Shown in pieces: positions 44,950-56,349 of a DNA stretch of 64,000 nt. The notes beneath the pieces are model-generated. The model was not told where the DNA came from and searched no databases. It saw only the letters and a program-made list of their open reading frames with translations. The translations under genes were made by a program, and so were the position numbers. This stretch comes from DASRFR01 sp035651455. GTDB taxonomy: Bacteria; Acidobacteriota; Terriglobia; Terriglobales; Acidobacteriaceae. Within the stretch, counting starts at the first letter, position 1. Each line of letters begins with the position of its first letter. The DNA lies in NCBI GenBank assembly GCA_035651455.1, contig DASRFR010000029.1:372001-436000 (forward strand), in the 5' to 3' direction.

Positions 44950-47745
44950 TCATGCGTGCACGGCTTCCGGCTTGCCGGTCAGCAATTGCCGAAGCACGAA
45001 CTGCAGGATGCCGTTGTTGGCGTAGTACTGTGCTTCCTGAGGCGTATCGATCCGAACGATGGCTTTGAAGCTTCGCGACTGGCCATTCAGGGTGACCTGC
45101 ACCGCCACATGTTTACCCGGGACAAACTTCTCGATGAGGTCTCGAATCCCCGCAATGGTGAACACCTCTTCACCCGTAAGTTGCAACCATTCGACACTCT
45201 CCCCCGGCATGAATTGCAAGGGCAGAATTCCCATGCCAACTAAATTGGAACGGTGAATGCGCTCAAAGCTCTCCGCGATCACCGCCTGCACCCCGAGCAA
45301 TTGCGGCCCTTTGGCAGCCCAGTCGCGGGACGAACCCGAACCGTACTCCTTGCCCGCCAAAATCAGCAGGGGAACGCCCTCCCGGCGGTAACGCTCCGAA
45401 GCCTCGAAGATGGTCATTTCTTCGTGGGACGGAAAATGTCGGGTGAAACCACCTTCCGTGTTCACCAGCCGGTTACGCAGGCGCACGTTGGCGAAGGTAC
45501 CGCGGACCATGACTTCATGATTGCCGCGGCGTGATCCGTAGGAATTGAAGTCGGCCGGCTTGACCCCGTGCGCGATTAAATACTTCCCGGCAGGGCTATC
45601 TTTCTTTATTGATCCTGCAGGAGAGATATGGTCGGTAGTGACACTGTCGCCCAGCACCGCCAATGCTCTCGCATTCGTAATGTCGTTGACTGGCGATGGC
45701 TTGACCTTCATATCGTCGAAAAAGGGCGCTCGTCGAATGTAGGTGGAATCCTGCTCCCACGCGTAAGTCTGCCCGTGGGGCACCGGCAGGGAGCGCCAGT
45801 GCGAGTCGCCTTCGAACACCTCCCCGTAGCTTTTGCGGAACATCTCGGAGGAGATTGATTTCTGCACGGCCTCATCAACCTCCTTCTGAGAAGGCCAGAT
45901 ATCGGCGAGGTAGACTGGCTTGCCGTTCTTTCCGCGGCCCAATGGATCTTTGCGCAAATCGCGATCGATGCTTCCGGCGAGCGCAAAGGCCACAACCAAT
46001 GGCGGCGACATCAGGTAGTTGGCGCGTACTTCGGAATTAATTCGGCCCTCGAAGTTTCGATTGCCCGACAGGACCGAGGCAACGACGAGATTTTTTTCCT
46101 CAATGGCTTGTGAAATTTCCGTCGGAAGCGGCCCCGAGTTTCCGATGCACGTGGTACAGCCGTAACCCACGAGGTGAAACTTCAACTGCTCCAGATAAGG
46201 CATGAGCCCGGCCTTCTCCAGGTAATCAAGCACGACCTTCGATCCGGGAGCGAGCGACGTCTTCACCCATGGCGCAACCGACAAGCCCTTCTCGACCGCT
46301 TTCTTTGCCAGCAGTCCAGCTGCGAGCATGACAGACGGATTCGAAGTATTCGTGCAACTGGTGATAGCAGCAATGACAACGCTGCCATGTTGCAGCGCAT
46401 CCTGCACGCTCGCGGGAACGTGTTCCTCCACGCGAGGATCTTCCACGCCCACAGCGGTGGGATTTCCACCTTCTGCCTCCCACACCTGCTTGGAATTGCT
46501 TTTCGCACCATTGCCCGGGACTACCGCGGCCTTGCCCGGCTTAATCAGAGATGGCAACGCCTGGCGGAATGAATCTCCGGCGCTGGATAATGGCACCCGG
46601 TCCTGCGGGCGCTTTGGTCCGGCCATGCTCGGTTCCACCGTCGAAAGGTCAAGCGTGAGTAATTCGGAATATTCTGCTTCCGGAGTGTTTTCGTCATGGA
46701 ACAAACCCTGCTCGCGGCAGTAAGCATCGACCAGAGCAATCTGTTCGTCGGAACGGCCGCTCAGGCGCAGGTAACTCAAGCTCTCTTTATCGACGGGAAA
46801 GATCCCGCAGGTTGCCCCATATTCCGGCGACATGTTGCCGATGGTGGCGCGATCGGCGAGCGGGAGATCGCGCAGGCCCGGACCAAAGTACTCGACAAAC
46901 TTACCAACGACGCCGTGCTTGCGAAGCATCTCGGTGATGGTCAAAACCAGATCCGTAGCGGTGGCGCCTTCGCACAAGCGTCCCGTGAGCTTCACGCCAA
47001 CTACCAGCGGGATTAGCATGGAAACCGCCTGCCCGAGCATCGCCGCCTCGGCTTCAATGCCACCGACCCCCCATCCCAGCACGCCCAGGCCATTGATCAT
47101 CGTTGTATGCGAATCGGTTCCTACCAGAGTGTCGGGATAGGCAGTGCGCTTGCCCTGGCTTTCGTGCACGAACACCACCCGCGCCAGAAATTCCAGATTC
47201 ACCTGGTGGACGATACCGGTATCAGGCGGCACGATGGCAAGATTCCGGAAGGCAGTTTGCCCCCAGCGCAGAAACGCATAGCGTTCCTTGTTGCGCAGAA
47301 ACTCCAACTCAGCGTTCAATCCGAAGGCTCTCGGCGAACCGAATTCATCCACCTGCACCGAGTGATCGATGACTAACTCCGCGGGCTGAAGGGGGTTGAT
47401 CAACGTGGGGTCGCCGCCCAAACGCTGCATGGCGTCCCGCATGGCGGCGAGGTCGACCACGGCAGGTACCCCGGTAAAGTCCTGCAGCAGCACGCGGCTG
47501 GGCGTAAAGGCGATCTCCTTGTCAGGCTTGCTGCGGCTGTTCCAAGATGCCAGCGTGCGAATCTCTTCTTTGGTTACATTCTTGCCATCTTCTGTTCGCA
47601 GCAAGTTCTCCAGCAGGATGCGCAAGGAGTAAGGCAGATGCCGCGTCGAGATTCCCTGCTTGTCCAGGGCATCCAGGCGGTAAATCACATACTCTTTGCC
47701 GCCAACGCGAAGAGTGGACCGACTACCAAAACTGTTGACCGACAT
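44950..47745 (-). CDS. acnA: aconitate hydratase, AcnA type
   Basis: A 931-residue [4Fe-4S] enzyme of the citric-acid cycle, interconverting citrate and isocitrate. The cluster cysteines lie in ITSCTNTSN and GCTTCIGN. The ATG at 47745 (AAGGA eight bases before) fits the family N terminus (MSVNSFGSRSTLRVGGKEYVIYRL); the frame open to 47820 is not needed. AcnA is more oxidant-resistant than AcnB and is often iron-regulated. It lies between the cytochrome and mntH and starts 135 bases after mntH ends. Confidence 0.96.
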   Translation of the reverse strand: MSVNSFGSRSTLRVGGKEYVIYRLDALDKQGISTRHLPYSLRILLENLLRTEDGKNVTKEEIRTLASWNSRSKPDKEIAFTPSRVLLQDFTGVPAVVDLAAMRDAMQRLGGDPTLINPLQPAELVIDHSVQVDEFGSPRAFGLNAELEFLRNKERYAFLRWGQTAFRNLAIVPPDTGIVHQVNLEFLARVVFVHESQGKRTAYPDTLVGTDSHTTMINGLGVLGWGVGGIEAEAAMLGQAVSMLIPLVVGVKLTGRLCEGATATDLVLTITEMLRKHGVVGKFVEYFGPGLRDLPLADRATIGNMSPEYGATCGIFPVDKESLSYLRLSGRSDEQIALVDAYCREQGLFHDENTPEAEYSELLTLDLSTVEPSMAGPKRPQDRVPLSSAGDSFRQALPSLIKPGKAAVVPGNGAKSNSKQVWEAEGGNPTAVGVEDPRVEEHVPASVQDALQHGSVVIAAITSCTNTSNPSVMLAAGLLAKKAVEKGLSVAPWVKTSLAPGSKVVLDYLEKAGLMPYLEQLKFHLVGYGCTTCIGNSGPLPTEISQAIEEKNLVVASVLSGNRNFEGRINSEVRANYLMSPPLVVAFALAGSIDRDLRKDPLGRGKNGKPVYLADIWPSQKEVDEAVQKSISSEMFRKSYGEVFEGDSHWRSLPVPHGQTYAWEQDSTYIRRAPFFDDMKVKPSPVNDITNARALAVLGDSVTTDHISPAGSIKKDSPAGKYLIAHGVKPADFNSYGSRRGNHEVMVRGTFANVRLRNRLVNTEGGFTRHFPSHEEMTIFEASERYRREGVPLLILAGKEYGSGSSRDWAAKGPQLLGVQAVIAESFERIHRSNLVGMGILPLQFMPGESVEWLQLTGEEVFTIAGIRDLIEKFVPGKHVAVQVTLNGQSRSFKAIVRIDTPQEAQYYANNGILQFVLRQLLTGKPEAVHA

Positions 47746-47880
47746 GACTGCATTCCTTTCTTGCATGTAGCGGGAGGCGCTCGCGCCCGGCAGCAGAGAC
47801 AGACTCTGAACCCGCTCCACACTACCCGTTCCCTGGCTGATGAACTCGATGAGCGACGACGGGGCGGCGGAACTTACAGT

Positions 47881-49182
47881 TTAAAACTTTCCCCCGAAGC
47901 TTTGGTAGAGGAGCAGCCCATTCAGGGCAATGATGATTGTAATCGTAATGTAGGTGAGCCAATTCGTCCGCTGATTATTCACCAGATCGCCCATGAGGTC
48001 TTCACGCCGTGTAAGCAGAATGAGTGGGATGAGGGCGAAGGGTAGAGCAAAACTTAACACAACTTGCGAGAGCACCAGGATCCGGAGGGGATCGAGCCCG
48101 ACAGCAATGACGACCAGGGCCGGAATCATGGTAATCAAGCGCCGCCAGAAGATGCTGAACTTGATGTCGAGAAATCCTTCCAGAATCACCTGACCGGCCA
48201 TCGTGCCCACGGTGGAAGAAGACAGTCCTGAAAACAAGAGCGCCAGCGCAAACGCGGCGGCCGATAGCCCGCCCAGCAGCGGTTTCAATGTCTCGTGCGC
48301 CTGTTCGATGCTGGCCACAGGGCGTCCGGTATGGAAGAAGACCGCGGCCGCCATCACGATCATGGCCGAATTCACCAGCCAGGCGCCGTTCATGGCCGCG
48401 AGGACATCAATCAGTTCGTAGCGAGCATGGCGCAAACGCTGCAGCCATTGTCCAGTAGGACAGCGGAATTGATCCTCCTTCACGCGCGACTGAACCAGCG
48501 CAGAATGGAGATAGACCACGTGCGGCATCACCGTGGCGCCCAGCATCCCGACCGCAATGTAGACGCTTCCTACGCCGAGTTTTGGCACCAGGATGTGGTG
48601 CGCCACTTGCGGCCAGTTCGGTCTCGCAAGAAAGATTTCGATGGCATAGCAAGCGCCAATGCCGAACACGAAGAGCATGATGATCTGCTCGAGACGCCGG
48701 AACCCGTATAACTCAGTGGTCAATATGAGGAACACCAGGACGCCGGTGATCACAGCCGAGAGCATGAGGTTGAGATGGAAGAGAAGGAAGAAACCGAGTG
48801 CCGCGCCTAGAAATTCGGCGAGATCAGTAGCGAGCGCGCCCAGTTCGGCAGCGATCCACAGAAATAGATTGGTTCTGCGCGAGAAGGTCACACGACAGTT
48901 CTGCGGAAGACTTCGGCCAGTGGCGATTCCCAGTTTGGCCGACAGGTACTGCACCAGGATGGCCATAAGGTTCGACCACAGCAGCACCCACAGGAGCGTG
49001 TAGCCGAACTCGGTACCGCCCTGAATGTTGGTCGCGAAATTTCCCGGATCAATGTAGGCCACGCTGGCGACGAAGGCCGGCCCAAAGTAGGCCCAGACCT
49101 GGCCCCTGCGGAAAGCGGGCAACCACTTAAAGCGCACCCGGTGATTCACAGGGGCGACCGCGGGATGGGAAAGCTCGGCCAT
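47881..49182 (-). CDS. mntH: Nramp-family manganese/iron transporter
   Basis: A 433-residue inner-membrane proton-coupled divalent-metal symporter with 11 transmembrane helices. The metal-binding motifs are present: DPGNFATN in helix 1 and MPHVVYLHS in helix 6. An upstream promoter has -35 TTAACT, an 18-base spacer and -10 TATACT, with a MntR-type operator over the -35. It is 69 bases after the mntR stop, in the same direction, so it may be read both from its own promoter and from mntR. Confidence 0.92.
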   Translation of the reverse strand: MAELSHPAVAPVNHRVRFKWLPAFRRGQVWAYFGPAFVASVAYIDPGNFATNIQGGTEFGYTLLWVLLWSNLMAILVQYLSAKLGIATGRSLPQNCRVTFSRRTNLFLWIAAELGALATDLAEFLGAALGFFLLFHLNLMLSAVITGVLVFLILTTELYGFRRLEQIIMLFVFGIGACYAIEIFLARPNWPQVAHHILVPKLGVGSVYIAVGMLGATVMPHVVYLHSALVQSRVKEDQFRCPTGQWLQRLRHARYELIDVLAAMNGAWLVNSAMIVMAAAVFFHTGRPVASIEQAHETLKPLLGGLSAAAFALALLFSGLSSSTVGTMAGQVILEGFLDIKFSIFWRRLITMIPALVVIAVGLDPLRILVLSQVVLSFALPFALIPLILLTRREDLMGDLVNNQRTNWLTYITITIIIALNGLLLYQSFGGKF

Positions 49183-49225
49183 TGATTCACAACGCAGCGG
49201 AGGGGAGGAAACGCTGGTTAGCGGA

Positions 49226-49255
49226 AGTATACAAGAAACTCTAAACTATAGTTAA
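49226..49255 (-). promoter_or_regulatory. mntH promoter with MntR-like operator
   Basis: Minus strand: -35 TTAACT (plus-strand 49250-49255), 18-base spacer, -10 TATACT (plus 49226-49231). The palindrome-like TTAACTATAGTTTA (49242-49255) covers the -35 and includes the mntR stop codon. It matches the site before mntR (see 49948) in base order and spacing. Confidence 0.7.
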
Positions 49256-49938
49256 GTTACTTGCGAGCGAACTTTAGAGATACTTTTGGTCTGGCGGGTT
49301 ACCCAGACCTTTTCGGCGGCGGCGCCGCCCAATGAAATACTGCCGGCATCGGTTTGTAGACTCAATGTCTGATCGTAGTTTCGGCCTGTGACTCCCACGC
49401 GCGCTCCGGGATGTATGCCGCGCTCGTGAAAGAACTCAAGAAGGCGGCGATCCCGCTCGTAAATTCCGCTGACCTGGTAGGTGCTCCCCGGCTCGGCATT
49501 CGCCAGCAACAAGAGACCTCGTTTGCGCCGGCTCGCAGGCGTCTCCAGTTCGCTCAGATTACCGTGCGGACAAGCGCCGCCAGAGCCTAGTTTGGCCAGC
49601 AGCTTGGCCTCAAAGTCCGGTGATACCGCGTGTTCCAGCCGCTCCGCTTCGTCGTGCACCTTGTACCACTCCATGCCGAACATTTCCGAGAGCATGCGTT
49701 CGATCAGGTGATGGCGAAGCGTCAGTTTGCGCGCAATCTTGCGCCCGGCAGCCGTCAGGCGTACACGCCCGTCCTGCTGCACGGTGACCAGGCCGTCCTT
49801 CTTCAGCCTGCGTAACGCCATGGTAATTGCGGGCGGTGAGACGGAAAGCCAGTGGGCCAACGTAGCCGAGACGACCTCGCCCTCGCTCTCTGCTTCGAGG
49901 ATCGCTTTGAGGTAGTCTTCCTTGGAGACGGTAATCAT
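49252..49938 (-). CDS. mntR: DtxR/MntR-family metal-dependent repressor
   Basis: A 228-residue repressor from the ATG at 49938 (GGAG five bases before). The N-terminal winged helix (SKEDYLKAILEAE, SVSPPAITMALRRLKKDGLV) and the metal-binding dimerisation region (LRHHLIERMLSEMFGMEWYKVHDEAERLEHAVS) are complete. The C-terminal SH3-like/FeoA domain is present, so it is the long DtxR form. It probably senses Mn or Fe and represses mntH and itself. Confidence 0.92.
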   Translation of the reverse strand: MITVSKEDYLKAILEAESEGEVVSATLAHWLSVSPPAITMALRRLKKDGLVTVQQDGRVRLTAAGRKIARKLTLRHHLIERMLSEMFGMEWYKVHDEAERLEHAVSPDFEAKLLAKLGSGGACPHGNLSELETPASRRKRGLLLLANAEPGSTYQVSGIYERDRRLLEFFHERGIHPGARVGVTGRNYDQTLSLQTDAGSISLGGAAAEKVWVTRQTKSISKVRSQVT

Positions 49939-49947
49939 CTTCACTCC

Positions 49948-49976
49948 AGTATACGAAAGTCGTTAAACGTAGTTAA
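49948..49976 (-). promoter_or_regulatory. mntR promoter with MntR-like operator
   Basis: Minus strand: -35 TTAACT (plus 49971-49976), 17-base spacer, -10 TATACT (plus 49948-49953). The operator-like TTAACTACGTTTAA (49963-49976) covers the -35. The -10 abuts the ribosome site of mntR, so the transcript would be nearly leaderless. Confidence 0.65.
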
Positions 49977-50083
49977 CCTGATTTTCGACCCAAAGCTTCG
50001 ACTGGGCGTATACGCGGGAACCTGCGGAAACTTGCGACGAGTGTTAGAATCGCGGGTCAGGGCAGCCGTCCTAACCTCACACA

Positions 50084-51547
50084 ATGACTTCTGAAGCCCC
50101 GTCTTCACTCGACGAAGCTGTTCCAGCGACAAGCGATAAGCCGGCTTCTGCTGGCCAACTCTCTCGCAGGCCGGGCCGATTCCCGCCTGGGTTTTACTGG
50201 GGCGCAGCCACTGCCGCCTATCAGATCGAAGGCGCGTGGAATGAGGACGGCAAGGGAGAATCCATCTGGGACCGCTTCGTCCATACTCCAGGCAAAATCA
50301 CGGATGGTGACACGGGAGACATCGCCTGCGATCACTATCACCGCTATCGCGACGACATTGCGCTCACGCGGGCGATGAACCTGAACAGCTACCGGTTCTC
50401 CATCGCTTGGCCCCGAATTCAGCCGGACGGCTCGGGCTGCGCAAATCCCAAGGGCCTGGACTTCTACCGGCGCCTGATCGATGGCCTGCTCGAGGCCGGT
50501 ATTCGCCCATTTCCCACGCTCTACCACTGGGACCTTCCCCAGGCGCTCGAAAATGCCGGCGGCTGGCCTAACCGCGAGACCGCGTACCGCTTTGCGGATT
50601 ACGTCGATATCGTTGCGCGCGCCCTCGGCGATCGCGTGTCCGACTGGATTTTGATGAACGAGCCAAATTCCTTTACCAGCTTCGGGTACCTGAACGGAAC
50701 TCATGCGCCTGGGCGCAGCACTCTCCTGGGATTCTTCAGGGCCACCCACACAGTTAACATTGCCCAAGGACTGGGATTTCGCGCTCTCAAAGCGGCAGCA
50801 CCCAAAACCCGCGCCGGATCGGCCATCTTCATGTCCCCGGTAGAGCCGCTGACAAATTCCGAGGCGGACAAACTTGCCGCGGAGCGCGCTCACGCCATCA
50901 TAAACTGCTGGTTTCTCGATCCCGCGCTGAAAGGCGTTTATCCCGAAGCCTTCCCAATCTCTCCTGAACTCTTCATGGGGATACGCTCGGAAGACACGGC
51001 GCTGGTGCGCGCGCCCCTCGACTTTATCGGCATAAACGTGTACACGCGGACTATTGCGGCGGCAGCCAATCGGGGCGAGCGCTTTTCCGATCCCAAGCTG
51101 CTGGTATTACCCGTGAAAATGCAGATCGGCGGCGATGACGGTCCGAAAACCGAGTTTGGCTGGGAATTCTGGCCGCAGTCACTGTACGACAGCGTAATGC
51201 GCGTAAGCCGCGACTACGATCATCCGGTCATTGAAATTACCGAAAACGGCTGTTCTTACAGCGACCGGCCAGGCCCGGACGGGAAAATTCAAGATACCCG
51301 CCGGATTGAGTACCACCAGCAACACCTGGAGCAACTCGATCGCGCACTGCAGGATGGTGCTGACGTGCGCGGTTATCACGCCTGGAGTTTGATGGACAAC
51401 TTCGAGTGGGCATTCGGTTACAGCCACTGCTTCGGATTAGTTCACGTGGATTTCTCCACGCAGAAACGCACGATCAAGCAATCCGGGAGATGGTACGCGG
51501 AAGTCGCCGCGTCAAATCAATTAGCGGACGGGTCTTCGCTGCCTTGA
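50084..51547 (+). CDS. GH1 family beta-glucosidase
   Basis: A 487-residue cytoplasmic glycoside hydrolase that would hydrolyse beta-linked glucosides or galactosides. The GH1 N-terminal signature FYWGAATAAYQIEGAWNEDGKG is intact. The acid/base Glu is in MNEPN and the nucleophile Glu in ITENGC, with the C-terminal SLMDNFEWAFGY. There is no signal peptide and no adjoining sugar transporter. No strong ribosome site precedes the ATG at 50084. It converges with a small membrane protein gene, three bases away. Confidence 0.93.
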   Translation: MTSEAPSSLDEAVPATSDKPASAGQLSRRPGRFPPGFYWGAATAAYQIEGAWNEDGKGESIWDRFVHTPGKITDGDTGDIACDHYHRYRDDIALTRAMNLNSYRFSIAWPRIQPDGSGCANPKGLDFYRRLIDGLLEAGIRPFPTLYHWDLPQALENAGGWPNRETAYRFADYVDIVARALGDRVSDWILMNEPNSFTSFGYLNGTHAPGRSTLLGFFRATHTVNIAQGLGFRALKAAAPKTRAGSAIFMSPVEPLTNSEADKLAAERAHAIINCWFLDPALKGVYPEAFPISPELFMGIRSEDTALVRAPLDFIGINVYTRTIAAAANRGERFSDPKLLVLPVKMQIGGDDGPKTEFGWEFWPQSLYDSVMRVSRDYDHPVIEITENGCSYSDRPGPDGKIQDTRRIEYHQQHLEQLDRALQDGADVRGYHAWSLMDNFEWAFGYSHCFGLVHVDFSTQKRTIKQSGRWYAEVAASNQLADGSSLP

Positions 51548-51550
51548 ATT

Positions 51551-52210
51551 CTACTTCATAACCAGTTCGCCGTTCTGCACGCTCATCTGGTTCACATAAT
51601 CAGGCAGTTTCAAGCGATCACGCTGTTCCGCCAACTTTTTCTGCAGGGCATCATTGACCAGCGAAACGGGAACATTCAGATCCCCCACCTTGAACTGCGT
51701 CGGATCGAAGGTGGCATAACCATCCTTCGAACCCAAATGTCCGGAAAGCGTGACCCAGACATCCTTGCCGCCAACCTGCGTCAGGAATTGGCCCTTGACC
51801 AGATCACCTTCGAAATCCAACGAGTAATCCTTGACCGTTGGCTGATCGCCGGCGCTGATTCCGCCGGGTAAAGGCAAGCCTTCGGTCGTCTTTCCCGCAT
51901 CGGGCGCCTGACTGGCGACTGATCCCGAAGCCTGTTGTTGCAGTGCCGCCGCGGGAATATCTCCCGCCGCCTGAGCCACGGCTGCATTGATTTCATTGGC
52001 ACTGAGGTGAACCTCAGTGCTCTGCCCCTGCGCCCTTGCCTGCTCCAGCTGATCTAGCTTCTGCTGGAAAGATTGCGCGTTTGCGGCGGCAGCTGCGGGA
52101 GGCATGGGCGGAGCCACCGGCTGAGGTTTCTTCAAAACCAGATAGAGGGCAATTACTGAAGTCAGCAGGGTGGCGACGCTGATAATCCGGTCGAGTTTCA
52201 GTCCCTTCAT
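51551..52210 (-). CDS. membrane-anchored protein of unknown function
   Basis: A 219-residue protein with an N-terminal transmembrane helix (IISVATLLTSVIALYLVL), a Pro/Ala-rich stretch and a coiled-coil-like part (residues about 45-70, QKLDQLEQARAQGQ). A beta-rich C-terminal domain (VHLSANEINAAVAQAAG, FEGDLVKGQFLTQVGGKDVWVTLSGHLG) follows; it resembles lipid-binding or LysM-free periplasmic domains but I cannot name it. It precedes no recognised partner. Confidence 0.65.
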   Translation of the reverse strand: MKGLKLDRIISVATLLTSVIALYLVLKKPQPVAPPMPPAAAAANAQSFQQKLDQLEQARAQGQSTEVHLSANEINAAVAQAAGDIPAAALQQQASGSVASQAPDAGKTTEGLPLPGGISAGDQPTVKDYSLDFEGDLVKGQFLTQVGGKDVWVTLSGHLGSKDGYATFDPTQFKVGDLNVPVSLVNDALQKKLAEQRDRLKLPDYVNQMSVQNGELVMK

Positions 52211-52302
52211 GGAACCATGTTAATGGGATAGGTTGGGCCGGTTCAGGTGACGGAAGACGCTGTACGATTGACCGAAGTCACAACAGAGCTGCTTGTGGGC
52301 TC

Positions 52303-53751
52303 CTACGGCTTAACTCCAGCGGCCTGAATATCTTCAACGTCGACCCAGTTGGTGGGATATTGTCCGGTATAGCAGGCAGTGCAGTAAGTGCTCTTTTCGG
52401 TGTCGCCGCATGCCCGCTTCAAACCTTCAACGGAAAGGTAGGACAGAGAGTCGGCGCCGATATACTCGCGAATCTCTTCCAGAGACTTGTTCGCGGCAAT
52501 GAGCTGGTTTTTGGAAGGAGTGTCGACGCCATAGAAGCAGGGGGAAATGGTTGGTGGGCAAGAGATGCGCATATGGACCTGCTGCGCGCCAGCGCTGCGA
52601 ATCAGGCGAACAATCTTGCGGCTGGTCGTGCCGCGCACGATCGAATCGTCGATCAGTACCACCCTCTTGCCTTCCAGAAGACTGCGCACGGGGTTCAACT
52701 TGAGCTTGACCCCGAAGTCCCGCACCGATTGCGAAGGCTCAATGAAAGTGCGGCCTACGTAGTGGTTGCGGATGAGGCCGAAGCGGAACGGGATGCCGCT
52801 TTCCGCCGCGTATCCCATGGCTGCAGTCACGCCGGAATCGGGGACGGGCACGACGATATCGGCATCGGCGGGCGCCTCACGCGCCAGTTGCCGGCCCAGC
52901 GCTTCCCGGCTCTCGTTGACCGAACGGCCAAACACGACGCTGTCGGGACGCGAAAAATACACGTGCTCGAAAATGCAGCTCGATTGTTCCAGCGCCGGCA
53001 GGTAAAAACGCGAGTTGATTCCCTCGGGTCCCGCGACCACGAGTTCGCCGGGTTTCACGTCGCGCTCGTAGGTGGCGCCGATGAGATCGAACGCGCAAGT
53101 TTCTGATGCGAAGACGATGGTGTCGTGCTTTTGCCCGTTCTGCGCCGGGATGCGGCCCATGGCCAGGGGGCGAAAACCGCGGGGATCACGCGCCGCAAAA
53201 ATGCGATCGGAACTGATCATCACCAGCGAAAAAGCGCCTTCGACGCGGCGTAGCGCGTCGGCCATGGCTTCCGGTAGCGTGTGCTCGCGGGAAAGAGCTA
53301 TGAGGTGAACGATGACTTCAGTGTCGCTGTTAGTCTGGAAAATCGAGCCTTGGGCTTCCAGCCTCTGCCGGATCTCCGGCGCATTGACCAGGTTGCCGTT
53401 GTGCGCTACGGCGATCGTGCCTTTATTGGACTGCACCAGGATCGGCTGGGCATTGAGCAGAGCGGAATCGCCCGCCGTGGAATAGCGAGTGTGCGCGATA
53501 GCGAGCGTGCCCCGCAGCGTCGCAAGCACCTCTTCCGTAAAGATATCCGCGACCAGGCCCATCGCCTTGTGCATGTGCAGCGCCATGCCGTCGGAGGTCA
53601 CAATGCCCGCCGACTCCTGCCCACGATGCTGCAACTGGTGCAATCCCAGATAGGCGAGCTTTTCCGCCTCCGGATGGGAATAGATTGCGACCACCCCGCA
53701 CTCTTCGCGAAATTTATCGGAAGTCAGCATTTGGCTTTTAGCCTCTGGCAC
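52303..53751 (-). CDS. purF: amidophosphoribosyltransferase
   Basis: A 482-residue first enzyme of purine synthesis, making phosphoribosylamine from PRPP and glutamine. The nucleophile Cys follows a short propeptide (FREECGVVAIY), as in the B. subtilis-type enzyme. The PRPP site is VVLIDDSIVRGTTSRKI and the cluster-ligand cysteines (SCPPTISPCF, YCTACYTG) suggest a [4Fe-4S] form. The GTG at 53751 or the ATG at 53730 may be used. purL lies 74 bases upstream in the same direction. Confidence 0.95.
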   Translation of the reverse strand: MPEAKSQMLTSDKFREECGVVAIYSHPEAEKLAYLGLHQLQHRGQESAGIVTSDGMALHMHKAMGLVADIFTEEVLATLRGTLAIAHTRYSTAGDSALLNAQPILVQSNKGTIAVAHNGNLVNAPEIRQRLEAQGSIFQTNSDTEVIVHLIALSREHTLPEAMADALRRVEGAFSLVMISSDRIFAARDPRGFRPLAMGRIPAQNGQKHDTIVFASETCAFDLIGATYERDVKPGELVVAGPEGINSRFYLPALEQSSCIFEHVYFSRPDSVVFGRSVNESREALGRQLAREAPADADIVVPVPDSGVTAAMGYAAESGIPFRFGLIRNHYVGRTFIEPSQSVRDFGVKLKLNPVRSLLEGKRVVLIDDSIVRGTTSRKIVRLIRSAGAQQVHMRISCPPTISPCFYGVDTPSKNQLIAANKSLEEIREYIGADSLSYLSVEGLKRACGDTEKSTYCTACYTGQYPTNWVDVEDIQAAGVKP

Positions 53752-53825
53752 TCACCGCAAAATTACAACTTTAGAGCCGCGTTCTACCCAGTCACTAACG
53801 GCCAATGAACGACCGCCGCACTCGT

Positions 53826-56183
<2,358 letters not shown>

Positions 56184-56349
56184 AGAGGGGAAGTTCTATT
56201 TTCTCATTTTGCCGGGCGAGCTGGGGAGGAAAATGCTTCGCGGTTCACTCCGTGCGGAAAGCCTCGCCTGAGGGGCGCTATGCTCTAGAACAGGTTGAGC
56301 GCGGGTGACGGCGGCAGCGAGCTCGTAACGCCGAATATACTTGATGGTT

